A DNA stretch of 64,000 nt from Anaeromyxobacter sp. GTDB taxonomy: Bacteria; Myxococcota; Myxococcia; Myxococcales; Anaeromyxobacteraceae. Shown in pieces: positions 20,684 to 30,412 of this stretch. How positions within the stretch are numbered: position 1 is the stretch's first letter; the number at the start of each line of letters is the position of its first letter. The translations under genes and the position numbers were made by a program. The stretch lies in contig JADKCZ010000018.1 in assembly GCA_016718565.1 (NCBI GenBank), positions 211,001 through 275,000 on the forward strand. Reading direction: 5' to 3'. The notes beneath the pieces were generated by a model. It ran no database searches. It was not told the DNA's origin and worked only from the letters and a program-made list of their open reading frames with translations.

Positions 20684-22312
20684 TCAGGCCCCGCGCACCA
20701 CCACGCCGTGGGCCGTCTCGGCGTAGGTGTACTCCGGGTGGAACTTCTCGGCGCTCCGCAGCGCCCACTCGCGGTCGAAGAGCACCACCGCCCGCTCGCG
20801 GACGTCCAGCACCACCATGCCCTCCACCGCGTCGTGCAGGGCCGAGAGGTCGAGCGGCTTGCCGTCGGTGCGGCTCACCCAGCGGGCCAGCTGCCAGGGC
20901 ACCGCCTCCACCCGCACGTCCACGCCGTACTCCGCCTCCAGCCGGTACTTCACCACCTCGAACTGCAGCTGGCCGAGGGCCCCCAGCACCAGGTCGCCGG
21001 TGCGGCCGGCCGGCGGGCGGTAGAGCTGCACCGTGCCCTCCTGGGCCAGCTGCTCGATTCCGCGGGCGAACTGCTTGCGCTTGAGCGGGTCCTTGAGGGC
21101 CAGGCGCCGGAAGTGCTCGGGGGCGAAGCTGGGGATGCCCTCGTAGGCGAAGGTGGAGCCCTCGGTGAGGGTGTCCCCGATCTCCAGCACGCCGGTGTCG
21201 TGCAGGCCCACCACGTCGCCGGCGTAGGACTCCTCCACGGTGGAGCGGTCGCGCGCCATGAAGATGGTGGGGTTGGCCAGCCGCAGGTCCTTGCCGGTGC
21301 GGACGTGGCGGGCCTTCATGCCCTTCACCAGCTTGCCCGAGCAGATGCGCAGGAACGCCACCCGGTCGCGGTGGGCCTTGTCCATGTTCGCCTGGATCTT
21401 GAAGACGAAGCCGCTGAACTCCGGGCGGGAGGGCTCGATGGGCCCCTGGTCGGAGGGCCTGGCCCGCGGCGGCGGCATCAGCTCGCAGAAGGTCTCCAGG
21501 AAGGCCTCCAGCCCGAAGTTGTTGACCGCCGACCCGAAGAACATGGGCGACAGCTCGCCGGCCTCGAACTTGGCCACGTCGAAGGCGTCGCCGGCCGCCT
21601 CCAGCAGCTCGGCGTCGTGGCGCAGCTGGTCGTAGCCCCGGTCGTCCAGGGCCTCCTTGACGGCCGGGTCGTCGATGCCGGTCACCTCCACCGGCGGACG
21701 CTCCGAGCCGGTGGTGGAGGAGGAGTTGGCGAAGTCCTTGTCGAAGAGGTAGACGCGCTGCCGCACCCGGTGCCACACGCCGCGGAAGGTGCCGGACCGG
21801 AAGATGGGCCAGGTGACCGGGTAGACCCCGATGCCCAGCACGCTCTCCACCTCGCCGATGAGCTCGAAGGCGTCGCGCCCCGGGCGGTCGAGCTTGTTGA
21901 CGAACGTGAAGATGGGGATGGAGCGCTGCCTGCAGACGCGGAACAGCTTGCGGGTCTGCGACTCCACGCCCTTGGCGCAGTCGAGCAGCATGACCGCCCC
22001 GTCCACCGCGTGCAGCGTGCGGTAGGTGTCCTCGGAGAAGTCGGCGTGGCCGGGGGTGTCGAGCAGGTTGAGCTGCATGCCGCGGTACGGGAAGGCCAGC
22101 ACCGAGGTGGTGATGGAGATGCCGCGCTCGCGCTCCATCTCCATCCAGTCGGAGACCGCGCTGGCCCGGCCGCGCTTGGCCTTGACCGCCCCGGCCACCT
22201 GGATGGCGCCGCCGTAGAGCAGCAGCTTCTCGGTGAGGGTGGTCTTGCCGGCGTCGGGGTGCGAGATGATGGCGAAGGTCCGGCGCCGGCCGATCTCGTG
22301 CGGGAGGCTCAT
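20684..22312 (-). CDS. prfC: Peptide chain release factor 3
   Basis: A 542-residue translational GTPase that removes RF1/RF2 from the ribosome after termination. GTP-binding motifs are HPDAGKTTLTEKLLLYGGAI (P-loop), ERGISITTSV (switch I), LDTPGHADFSEDTYRTL (G3) and FVNKLDR (G4). The region SEDTYRTLHAVDGAVMLLD and the domain II/III sequence match RF3 rather than EF-G. The length is typical. It is divergent from the DksA-like gene, whose ATG is 91 bp away. Confidence 0.95.
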   Translation of the reverse strand: MSLPHEIGRRRTFAIISHPDAGKTTLTEKLLLYGGAIQVAGAVKAKRGRASAVSDWMEMERERGISITTSVLAFPYRGMQLNLLDTPGHADFSEDTYRTLHAVDGAVMLLDCAKGVESQTRKLFRVCRQRSIPIFTFVNKLDRPGRDAFELIGEVESVLGIGVYPVTWPIFRSGTFRGVWHRVRQRVYLFDKDFANSSSTTGSERPPVEVTGIDDPAVKEALDDRGYDQLRHDAELLEAAGDAFDVAKFEAGELSPMFFGSAVNNFGLEAFLETFCELMPPPRARPSDQGPIEPSRPEFSGFVFKIQANMDKAHRDRVAFLRICSGKLVKGMKARHVRTGKDLRLANPTIFMARDRSTVEESYAGDVVGLHDTGVLEIGDTLTEGSTFAYEGIPSFAPEHFRRLALKDPLKRKQFARGIEQLAQEGTVQLYRPPAGRTGDLVLGALGQLQFEVVKYRLEAEYGVDVRVEAVPWQLARWVSRTDGKPLDLSALHDAVEGMVVLDVRERAVVLFDREWALRSAEKFHPEYTYAETAHGVVVRGA

Positions 22313-22403
22313 GGGCGGGCCGTGTCTATCACGAAATGGGCGGCCGGAGCCCCGGCCCGGCCGCGCTGGCGCCCTCCCCCGTCTTCGGGTAGGTCATCGT
22401 CCC

Positions 22404-22796
22404 ATGACCCCGAAGCAGCGGGCCTCCCACCTCGAGGCCCTGACCCGACTCCGCGCCGAGCTGGTGGCCGCCGGGCCGGCCCGCATCGAGCCCAACCGGC
22501 AGGACCCCGCCACCAGCGGCGTGGCCGACGAGGACGCCCAGGCGCTCTCCGAGATGATGCAGGTGCTGGCCTCGCAGCGGAACAAGGGGCAGGCCGACCT
22601 GCTCGGCCGCATCGACCTGGCGCTGCGCAAGCTGGCCACCGCCCCCGAGGACTACGGGCAGTGCGAGGACTGCGAGGAGCCCATCGCCCTGAGGCGGCTC
22701 CAGCTCATGCCCTACGCCGTGCTCTGCCCCGCCTGCCAGGCCCGCCGCGAGCCGGCCATCGGCGGCCGCCGCAAGAACCTCACCGACTACCGCTAG
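22404..22796 (+). CDS. DksA/TraR-family zinc-finger protein
   Basis: A 130-residue protein with an N-terminal helical region and a C-terminal four-cysteine zinc finger: CEDCEEPI, then CPACQARRE after about 20 residues. This is the DksA/TraR finger, whose members bind the RNA polymerase secondary channel and modulate transcription with ppGpp. The coiled-coil tip DxxDA of true DksA is not evident (the region reads GVADEDAQALSEMM), so its activity may differ. It is the first gene of a likely three-gene run with gloA (11-bp gap) and a methyltransferase gene. Confidence 0.9.
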   Translation: MTPKQRASHLEALTRLRAELVAAGPARIEPNRQDPATSGVADEDAQALSEMMQVLASQRNKGQADLLGRIDLALRKLATAPEDYGQCEDCEEPIALRRLQLMPYAVLCPACQARREPAIGGRRKNLTDYR

Positions 22797-22807
22797 AGGG
22801 ACCCCCC

Positions 22808-23194
22808 ATGCGCCTCCTCCACACCATGCTCCGCGTCGGCGACCTGGCGCGCAGCCTGGCCTTCTACACCGACGTCCTCGGCATGACCTTGCTGCGCCGC
22901 CACGACTACCCGGAGGGCCGGTTCACCCTGGCCTTCGTCGGCTTCGGCCCCGAGAGCGAGCAGGCGGCCCTCGAGCTGACCCACAACTGGGACACCGACC
23001 GCTACGAGCTGGGCTCCGGGTACGGCCACGTGGCGCTGGAGGTGGACGACGCCGCCGCCGCCTGCGCGGAGATCAAGCGCCGCGGCGGGGTGGTGACCCG
23101 CGAGGCCGGCCCGATGAAGCACGGCACCACCGTCATCGCCTTCGTGCAGGACCCGGACGGCTACAAGGTGGAGCTGATCCAGAAGAAGGGCTGA
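22808..23194 (+). CDS. gloA: Lactoylglutathione lyase (glyoxalase I)
   Basis: A 128-residue glyoxalase I converting the methylglyoxal-glutathione hemithioacetal to lactoylglutathione. All four metal ligands are in family positions: H5 (LLHTMLRV), E56 (ALELTHNW), H74 (GYGHVALEV) and E123 (YKVELIQ). The length fits the short Ni-dependent bacterial type. It starts 11 bp after the DksA-like gene, so the two are probably co-transcribed. Confidence 0.95.
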   Translation: MRLLHTMLRVGDLARSLAFYTDVLGMTLLRRHDYPEGRFTLAFVGFGPESEQAALELTHNWDTDRYELGSGYGHVALEVDDAAAACAEIKRRGGVVTREAGPMKHGTTVIAFVQDPDGYKVELIQKKG

Positions 23195-23224
23195 CGGACG
23201 GGACCGGGAGCCGGGAGCGCCACC

Positions 23225-23857
23225 GTGGGCCACGCCGGACAGGACGACTGGGCCTGCGCCCTGGCCGGGCAGCTGGCCAGCGGCGCGCCGGTCTCCGACG
23301 CCCGCTTCGACCGGCTCTTCGGCCCGGAGCTGCAGCGGCTGGCCTCGCTCCACTTCACGCCGCTGGCGGTGGCCCGCCGCGCCGCCGCCTGGCTCACCGA
23401 GGGCGGCGCCCGCGAGGTGGCGGACCTCGGCGCCGGGGCCGGCAAGCTCTGCCTGGTGGGGGCGGCCACCACCCAGGCCCGCTTCACCGGCATCGAGCAG
23501 CGCCCCGGCCTGGTGCAGGTGGCGCGCCGCGCCGCGCGCCTGATGGGGCTCGACCGGGCGCAGTTCCTCCAGGGCGACCTCAGGACGGTGCCGCTGGGGC
23601 GCTACCAGGCCTTCTACGTCTACGATCCGTTCTCGGAGGTGGAGGCCGAGCCGGACGAGCGGCTCGACCCCTTCGTGCCCACCCAGGACCGGGCCGCCGA
23701 CGTGGCCACCCTGCTGGCGCGCCTGGCCGCCGCGCCGGCCGGCACCCGCCTGGTGATGTTCTGCGGGCTGGGCGGCCCCACCCCGCCCGGCTACGGGCTG
23801 GCGGCGGCCGAGGCCGTCAACGACCGCGGCGACACCCTGGAGTGCTGGGTGAGGTGA
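23225..23857 (+). CDS. SAM-dependent methyltransferase, class I
   Basis: A 210-residue protein with a Rossmann methyltransferase core: motif I VADLGAGAGKLCLVGA at about residues 65-80, an acidic post-I end FTGIEQRPG, the motif around FLQGDLRTVPL and FYVYDPFSEVEAE. It begins with GTG. The substrate is not evident; the FYVYDPF stretch replaces a typical NPPY, arguing against an N6-adenine or Gln methylase. It is the third gene of the dksA-like/gloA run, 30 bp after gloA. Confidence 0.85.
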   Translation: MGHAGQDDWACALAGQLASGAPVSDARFDRLFGPELQRLASLHFTPLAVARRAAAWLTEGGAREVADLGAGAGKLCLVGAATTQARFTGIEQRPGLVQVARRAARLMGLDRAQFLQGDLRTVPLGRYQAFYVYDPFSEVEAEPDERLDPFVPTQDRAADVATLLARLAAAPAGTRLVMFCGLGGPTPPGYGLAAAEAVNDRGDTLECWVR

Positions 23858-23925
23858 GCGGCGCGACGCAGCGATGCGCCGCGCATCGGCCGATCCGGCG
23901 ACGGGGGGGATTGCTTGGCGGCCTC

Positions 23926-25137
23926 TCAGGCCGGCGGCGGCTCCCCGCTCACCAGCTGGGCCCACAGCTCCCTGAGCGGCCCGGAGAGCGCGAAGGGCTG
24001 CACCTCCACCGCGAACGCCTCGCCCTCGCGCCGGCTCAGGCGGGAGAGCACCCACACCGTGAAGGGGTCGGGCCCGAAGACCTTGGCCTCCAGGAGGCGG
24101 TTCTCCGGCAGGGGCTCCTCGCCGGACATCACCAGGCCGTCCTCGCCGATGCCGGTGGCGGTGAAGAGGCGGGGGCGGCGCGCCACGCTGATGGAGACCC
24201 CGAACTTCACCGGGCGGCGCCCCGGGCCCAGGGTGGTGACGGGCTGCGCGATGCGGGCCGAGGCCACCGCCGCCGAGGCGGCCGGCGTCTCGAAGGCGGC
24301 CACGAAGTCGGGCACCTGCTCCAGCACCCTGGCCACCGCCTCCCGCTCGGCCGGCGCCAGCAGCGCCACCGAGGCGAGCTCGGCCCCGGTGACCCGCGGC
24401 CGCGAGAGCAGCAGCGCCACCACCTGGTCGGAGGCCTTGACCACCTGCAGCAGCCGCGGGTCGCTGCAGGGGGCCGCCAGGCCGTGGTGGCCCGCGATGA
24501 CCTCGCTCACCAGGGCCGGCAGGCGCCAGCGGGTGCCCATGACCAGCCCGAGCGTCACGTGCTGGCGCTCGATCAGGGCCTCCCACTCGGCGCGGGAGAA
24601 GCTCTCCTGCACCCGCTCCGCCTCCAGCATCGTCTCCAGCACGGAGATGGCCACGATCTTCCCGAAGTCGTGCAGCAGCCCGAGGGTGAAGGCGTCCTCG
24701 CAGCGCAGGCCGCGCAGCCGGGCCAGCTCCTGGCAGATGGCGGCGCCGGCCAGCCCCTCGATCCAGACCATGCGGCGCAGCGGCACCAGCGGGCCCACCG
24801 CCTGGGCGTGCACCGCCAGGCCGGAGGCCAGCAGGAGCCGCATCACCTGCTGCACGCCGATGCGGGTGAGCGCCTGGGTCAGGTCGATGACCGGGGTGCC
24901 GCGGCGGTACATCACCGAGTTGGCGCAGCGCAGGATGTCGGCGGCCAGCACCGCGTCGGCGCCGATGAGCCCGGCCACCTCGCCCAGGCCGAAGTTCTTC
25001 CGGCCCATGGCCTCCTGCACCTTGAGCGCCACCGCCGGGTAGGGCGGCACCTGGACGTCGCCCGCCGCGGCCCGCGCCTCGAGCGCCTGCTCGAGCCGCC
25101 AGAGCGGCTCCGGCATCGTCTCCGGGAGCCCGCTCAC
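23926..25137 (-). CDS. HDOD-domain signalling protein with a possible PilZ-like C-terminus
   Basis: A 403-residue protein. The N-terminal part is an HDOD domain (VPPYPAVALKVQEAMGRKNF, then GADAVLAADILRCANSVMY and LTQALTRIGVQQVMRLLLA), with a retained LHDFGK that in most HDOD proteins is not catalytic. The last about 90 residues (from RRPVKFGVSISVARRPRLF, then ATGIGEDGLVM) look like a diverged PilZ-type barrel without a clear RxxxR. The start GTG shares GTGA with the stop of the upstream asparaginase gene, so the pair is coupled. A signalling role is inferred from the family; no ligand is known. Confidence 0.82.
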   Translation of the reverse strand: MSGLPETMPEPLWRLEQALEARAAAGDVQVPPYPAVALKVQEAMGRKNFGLGEVAGLIGADAVLAADILRCANSVMYRRGTPVIDLTQALTRIGVQQVMRLLLASGLAVHAQAVGPLVPLRRMVWIEGLAGAAICQELARLRGLRCEDAFTLGLLHDFGKIVAISVLETMLEAERVQESFSRAEWEALIERQHVTLGLVMGTRWRLPALVSEVIAGHHGLAAPCSDPRLLQVVKASDQVVALLLSRPRVTGAELASVALLAPAEREAVARVLEQVPDFVAAFETPAASAAVASARIAQPVTTLGPGRRPVKFGVSISVARRPRLFTATGIGEDGLVMSGEEPLPENRLLEAKVFGPDPFTVWVLSRLSRREGEAFAVEVQPFALSGPLRELWAQLVSGEPPPA

Positions 25138-25631
25138 GGCCCCACCTCGAAGAAGACGCCGCGCTCGCGGTCCTTGCGGACCCGGTCGCCGGCGAAGCAC
25201 TGCCCGTTCATGGCCACGAAGACCCCGGGCGGCAGCACCTGGGCGAAGGCCAGCGCGCTGCCCAGGTTGAAGAGCCCGTCGGAGCTGCCGAAGGCGTACG
25301 GCACCATGGCCCCGGTGAGGACCACCGTCTTGCCGAGCCCGGCCGCCACCAGCGCCCGCGCCGTCTCCGGCATGGTGTCGGTGCCGTGGGTGACCACCAG
25401 CCGCCCCTCCGGCGCCGTCCGGCAGCGCCCCACCACCGCCGCCCGATCGGCCTCGGTCATGTCCAGGCTGTCGATCATCATCAGCGTCTCGACCGCCACC
25501 TCGGCGCGGCAGCGGGCCAGCCGGAGCATCTCGGCCAGGTGGGTGTCCTTGAAGTAGAGCTTGCCGGTGAGCTCGTCGTACTCCTTGTCGAAGGTGCCGC
25601 CGGTGACGACGATGCGGATGGGCTGGCTCAC
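25134..25631 (-). CDS. Asparaginase-like protein, N-terminal domain only
   Basis: A 165-residue protein matching only the N-terminal domain of L-asparaginases: the first catalytic Thr in VVTGGTFDKEYDE and the second set in VTHGTDTMPETA, with VLTGAMVPYAFGSSDGLFNL following. Full enzymes have about 330 residues; the C-terminal domain is absent and the ORF ends cleanly at the GTGA overlap with the HDOD gene. Such short forms recur in proteobacteria, so it is probably not a truncation artefact, but asparaginase activity is unproven. It starts with GTG, divergent from the lipoprotein gene across a 273-bp gap in which I see no gene. Confidence 0.85.
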   Translation of the reverse strand: MSQPIRIVVTGGTFDKEYDELTGKLYFKDTHLAEMLRLARCRAEVAVETLMMIDSLDMTEADRAAVVGRCRTAPEGRLVVTHGTDTMPETARALVAAGLGKTVVLTGAMVPYAFGSSDGLFNLGSALAFAQVLPPGVFVAMNGQCFAGDRVRKDRERGVFFEVGP

Positions 25632-25904
25632 GGTGCGGCTCCTGGTGCGTGGCGGTCGCGGCGGCCGATTCTACCGGCTCACCCGGGGCGTGGCCCTTCG
25701 AAGTGGCCCCGGGACCGGGCGGCACCACGGTGTGCCGTGGCGCCACAGGCGGCTGTGGGGGTCATACCAGGGAATCGGCTGGAGTTCCGAGGTTCTCCGC
25801 CACTTGCGCGATTGGTCCGCGCCATGCAGTCTTCCCGGGTGACCACTTCGCGAGCGACCACCCCAGGCCACCCGCCCGGACGGCCAGCGAAACGGAGACA
25901 CCCC

Positions 25905-26354
25905 ATGATGACGTCCAAGCTCACTGCCCTCCTGCTCGCCCCGGCGCTCCTCGCCACGGGCTGCGTCCACTCCTACAGCCGCTCCCGCACCTGGGGCGAG
26001 GACGGCTACGCGCAGCCCCAGCAGTGGGAGCGGGTCGGCCGGGTCTCCACGGTGCGCGAGACGGTCTACGCGCAGCAGGGCGACCCGGGCGGCGGCGCCG
26101 TGGCCGGCGCCATCATCGGCGGCCTCCTCGGCCACGCCATCACGGGCGGGCGCGGCGGCGGCGCGGTGGTCGGCGCCCTCGGCGGCGCGGCCGTGGGCGC
26201 CAACGCCAGCCAGGGCTCCGGCTCCCAGACCGTCTACGAGGTCACGGTCCGCTTCGACGACGGCGGCGTCCAGACCTACGCCTTCCGCGGCTACCTGCCC
26301 TTCCGCCCGGGCGACGACGTCCGCCTGACGCCGCAGGGCCTGTCGCGCCTCTAG
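25905..26354 (+). CDS. Glycine-zipper outer-membrane lipoprotein
   Basis: A 149-residue lipoprotein. The signal ends in a lipobox LATGC (Cys at about residue 20). The middle carries a glycine-zipper hairpin (GGGAVAGAIIGGLLGHAI then GAVVGALGGAAVGANAS), the 2TM/Rick_17kDa pattern that inserts in membranes. The C-terminal strand region (QTVYEVTVRFDDG, then VQTYAF) matches SlyB/YcfJ-like proteins. A likely envelope-integrity role comes from the family. A strong hairpin follows downstream. Confidence 0.88.
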   Translation: MMTSKLTALLLAPALLATGCVHSYSRSRTWGEDGYAQPQQWERVGRVSTVRETVYAQQGDPGGGAVAGAIIGGLLGHAITGGRGGGAVVGALGGAAVGANASQGSGSQTVYEVTVRFDDGGVQTYAFRGYLPFRPGDDVRLTPQGLSRL

Positions 26355-26385
26355 GCTCCACCGCCCCCGCTGGACGGGTGCACCT

Positions 26386-26415
26386 GGGCCACCCCGGCGG
26401 CGGGGTGGCCCTCTT
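26386..26415 (+). terminator. Intrinsic terminator after the glycine-zipper lipoprotein gene
   Basis: A perfect 10-bp stem GGGCCACCCC / GGGGTGGCCC with loop GGCGGC, followed by TCTT. It begins 32 bp after the stop codon and before the cyclophilin gene. Confidence 0.7.
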
Positions 26416-26472
26416 CCGTTGGCGGGCCTGGCCGCCTCGACGCCCCGGCCCGGTCGCGGTAGGGGTGGCGGC

Positions 26473-27456
<984 letters not shown>

Positions 27457-27470
27457 GAGGGGCGACCCGC

Positions 27471-27821
27471 CTAGCGGGGCATGTCCCCGAGGCCGCCGGC
27501 GTTGGTCACGTCGGCGTAGCCGGCCTGCTTGAGCATGCGCGCGCCCATGCCGCTGCGGGCCCCGGAGGCGCAGTAGAGCACCACCGGCTTCTCCTTCGGG
27601 ATCTCGCCGAGGCGGCGCTGCAGGTCCTGCAGCGGGATGTTGACGGCGCCCGGGAAGCCGCCGTCGCGGAACTCGTCGGGGGACCGCACGTCCACGATCT
27701 TCGCCCCGGCCTCGATCTTCTGCTTCACGACGCTCATCTTCGCCTTGCCTCCCAGGAATCGCCTGACGACCAGCCACACGCCCACGGCGACCACCGCCGC
27801 GGTCAGAGGATCGATGCTCAC
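27471..27821 (-). CDS. Rhodanese-domain protein with N-terminal membrane anchor
   Basis: A 116-residue protein. Residues about 5-22 (LTAAVVAVGVWLVVRRFLGG) form a membrane segment and the rest is a rhodanese domain with IVDVRSPDEFRDGGFPGAVN and an active-site loop CASGARSG. The start GTG overlaps the stop of the CoA-disulfide-reductase gene (GTGA), so the two are translationally coupled. It would act at the inner membrane; the partner is presumably the upstream flavoprotein. Confidence 0.9.
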   Translation of the reverse strand: MSIDPLTAAVVAVGVWLVVRRFLGGKAKMSVVKQKIEAGAKIVDVRSPDEFRDGGFPGAVNIPLQDLQRRLGEIPKEKPVVLYCASGARSGMGARMLKQAGYADVTNAGGLGDMPR

Positions 27822-29488
27822 GCCGCCGTCCCTTCCACGTCGAAGCCGCCTTCCGCCGACAGGCTGAGCCAGCCGCCGGTCAGGTTGGCGACGTCCTCGA
27901 AGCCGAGCTGCCGGAGGGTCCGGAGCGCCAGGTGGGCGCGGAAGCCGGAGCGGCAGTGGACCACCAGGCGCCGGCCCTTCGGCAGCGCGGCGTGGTCGAA
28001 GCGCACGTCGTCCACCGGCAGGTGCACGGCCCCGCGCAGGTGCCCCCGCTCCCACTCGCCCAGGGTGCGCACGTCCACCACCAGCGGCGGCGTGGCGGAG
28101 GCCAGCTCGGCCTTGAGCTGGGCCGCGGTCACCAGCGGGCTGAAGCCGGAGAGGTCGTTCTCCCCGATGAAGGCCGCCAGGTTGACCGGGTCGTTGGCCG
28201 AGGAGTACGGCGGCGCGTAGGCCAGGTCGAGCTCGGCCAGGTCGTGCAGGGTCATGCGGCCGTGCAGCGCGGTGGCCAGCACGTCGATGCGCTTCTCCAC
28301 CCCCTCGTGCCCGAAGGCCTGGGCCCCCAGCAGGCGGGCGGTGCCGCGCTGGTACACCAGCTTGAGCGAGAGCTCCCTGGCGCCCGGGTAGTAGCCGGCG
28401 TGGTGGTCCTTGTGGATGACCGCCACGCCCACCTCCAGGCCGGCCTCGCGCGCCGCCTTCTCGGAGAGGCCGGTCATGGCCGCGGTGGCCTCGAAGATCT
28501 TCACCACGCTGGTGCCGAGCGCCCCGCCGTAGCGGACCGCGCCGCCCAGCGCGTTGGTGGCGGCCAGCCGCCCCTGCCGGTTGGCGGGCCCGGCCAGCGG
28601 CACCCGCACCTTCTTGCCGGAGACCTTCTGCACCACCTCCACCATGTCGCCGGCCGCCCAGACGTGCGGGTCGGAGGTGCGCAGGGTCTCGTCCACCAGC
28701 AGGCCGCCGGAGGGGCCGAGCTCCAGGCCGGCCGCCTTGGCCAGGGCCAGCTCCGGACGGACGCCCACCGAGAAGAGCACCAGGTCGGCGGGGAGCCGCC
28801 GGCCGTCGGACAGCTCCACCGTGTGGTCGCCCGGGTGGACCGCCTTCACGCCCACCCCGGTCAGCGCCTGCACGCCGGAGCGCTCCAGCTCGCGGCCCAC
28901 CATCACGCCGAACTCGCGGTCCATCAGCGCCATGACGGTGGGCAGCAGCTCCACCACGGTGGTCGCCAGGCCGCGCTTCTGGAAGGCCTCGGCCATCTCC
29001 AGGCCGATGAAGCCGCCACCCACCACCACCGCGGTGCGGGGCCGCTGCCCGGTGATGAAGCCGTCGAGCCGGTCCATGTCCGGCACCGTCCAGAGCTTGA
29101 AGACGTGCGGAGCGTCGTGGCCGGGCAGCGGCGGCATGATGGGGTTGCCGCCCTGGGCCAGCACCAGCCGGTCGTACCCGAGCCAGGCCTCGCCCTCCGG
29201 CCCGCGGACCCGCACCCGGCGGCCGGCCCGGTCGAGCTCCAGCGCCTCGGTGTTCACCCTGACCTGCACCCCGTACCGGGCGTCGAAGCCCTCGGGGGTC
29301 TGCAGCAGCAAGGCGGAGCGCTTCTGGATGTCCCCGGAGATGAAGTAGGGGAGGCCGCAGTTGGCGTAGCTGACGTACGGGCCGCGCTCCAGCACGGTGA
29401 TCTCGGCGCCCTCGTCGAGGCGCCGGGCCCGCGCCGCCGCCGTCGCCCCGCCCGCCACGCCGCCGATGATGAGGAGTCTCGTCGCCAT
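27818..29488 (-). CDS. CoA-disulfide reductase / NADH oxidase-type flavoprotein fused to rhodanese
   Basis: A 556-residue fusion. The first about 450 residues are a pyridine nucleotide-disulfide oxidoreductase: FAD motif LLIIGGVAGGATAAARARR, the single active-site Cys in YVSYANCGLPYFISGD, NAD motif VVVGGGFIGLEMAEAF and the FAD-closing VWAAGDMVEV. The last about 100 residues are a rhodanese with active site HCRSGFRAH. Known CoADR-Rhd proteins reduce CoA disulfide or persulfide with NAD(P)H. It is followed by a coupled membrane rhodanese and preceded (86 bp) by a ferritin-like gene, suggesting a sulfane-sulfur or redox stress unit. Confidence 0.93.
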   Translation of the reverse strand: MATRLLIIGGVAGGATAAARARRLDEGAEITVLERGPYVSYANCGLPYFISGDIQKRSALLLQTPEGFDARYGVQVRVNTEALELDRAGRRVRVRGPEGEAWLGYDRLVLAQGGNPIMPPLPGHDAPHVFKLWTVPDMDRLDGFITGQRPRTAVVVGGGFIGLEMAEAFQKRGLATTVVELLPTVMALMDREFGVMVGRELERSGVQALTGVGVKAVHPGDHTVELSDGRRLPADLVLFSVGVRPELALAKAAGLELGPSGGLLVDETLRTSDPHVWAAGDMVEVVQKVSGKKVRVPLAGPANRQGRLAATNALGGAVRYGGALGTSVVKIFEATAAMTGLSEKAAREAGLEVGVAVIHKDHHAGYYPGARELSLKLVYQRGTARLLGAQAFGHEGVEKRIDVLATALHGRMTLHDLAELDLAYAPPYSSANDPVNLAAFIGENDLSGFSPLVTAAQLKAELASATPPLVVDVRTLGEWERGHLRGAVHLPVDDVRFDHAALPKGRRLVVHCRSGFRAHLALRTLRQLGFEDVANLTGGWLSLSAEGGFDVEGTAA

Positions 29489-29574
29489 GGCAGCTTAGAG
29501 CCACTCCCTCCCAAAGGGTTCGCGCCCCGGACGGGACCCCCGCCGGTCGAGGGCGGGCTGGGCCTGGGCCACCA

Positions 29575-30054
29575 TCAGCGCCGCACCAGCTCCGGCCCCA
29601 GCTCGAGGAGCCTGGCCCTGAGGAGGTCCTGGTGCTCGACCTCCTCCTGGCGCAGCGCCTCGAAGAAGGCCCGCACGTCCGGGTCGACCAGGTGCGGGAT
29701 GGCCGCGTCGTAGAAGGCCCAGGCCCGCTCCTCCGCCCGGAGCGCCACCCGCATGGCCTCGTGGGCCCCCAGGTCCGGCGGCACCGCGGCGCTGCCCGGC
29801 GCCTCCACGTCCAGATCCAGGGAGGTGTCGAAGCGGCGCGGCTCGCTGCGGAAGAGCACGTCGCGCCTCGACTCCAGCTGGCGCCGGTGCTTGCCCTCGT
29901 TCTCGACCATCTCCCGGAAGAAGGCGGCCGCGGCGGGGTCGGCCACCCGCTGGGCGAACTCCGCGTAGGCGTACTGGGCGTCCTCCTCGATGGTGATGGC
30001 GAAGTCCAGCGCCCCGCGCAGCGTCAGCGTCCCGAAGTCGATCGTCCCGCCCAT
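29575..30054 (-). CDS. Ferritin-like/rubrerythrin-type diiron protein
   Basis: A 159-residue four-helix protein. Diiron ligands are suggested by TIEEDAQYAYAEF, ENEGKHRRQLE, RAEERAWAFYDAA and EEVEHQDLLRA, giving two E-x-x-H pairs plus bridging Glu residues. There is no rubredoxin Cys4 tail, so it resembles the erythrin domain alone. Such proteins scavenge peroxide or handle iron. It is the first gene of the minus-strand set leading to the CoA-disulfide reductase. Confidence 0.85.
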   Translation of the reverse strand: MGGTIDFGTLTLRGALDFAITIEEDAQYAYAEFAQRVADPAAAAFFREMVENEGKHRRQLESRRDVLFRSEPRRFDTSLDLDVEAPGSAAVPPDLGAHEAMRVALRAEERAWAFYDAAIPHLVDPDVRAFFEALRQEEVEHQDLLRARLLELGPELVRR

Positions 30055-30412
30055 GCGGCACCTCGCCGGCGGAGCCTACCAGGGAACGGGCGGCCCGCGG
30101 CGGGATGCCACGCCCGGGCCGGTCGGCGCGGCCGATTGCTTCGTGGATTGGACGCGTCCGCTTCGTGCGCAATCATTGTGGATGGATCGTGTCAGCATCG
30201 ATACAAAGACAATGACCCACTCTTGCTGGTGTTTCTCGACGCGCAGACCTGCCACGCAAACCCAGCGCGCCGCGCATTTCGCGCATCGCCGCGCCGCTGC
30301 GCAATTGTCGCTCAATGGCGGCGCGCCGGGCTATGGTGCGCGCCCTCACACGCAGCCAGCGGCCGGCGGCGACGCGTCCCACGCGCGCGGACCGCGCCCA
30401 CAGGAGGTGGTG
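30055..30412. promoter_or_regulatory. Divergent promoter region of ferritin-like and OFA carrier genes
   Basis: 358 bp without a gene and visibly less GC-rich than its surroundings around 30130-30330. A possible sigma-70-like pair on the plus strand is TTGTGG (30176-30181) and GATACA (30200-30205) with an 18-bp spacer. Neither box is strong. I see no riboswitch fold. Confidence 0.35.
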
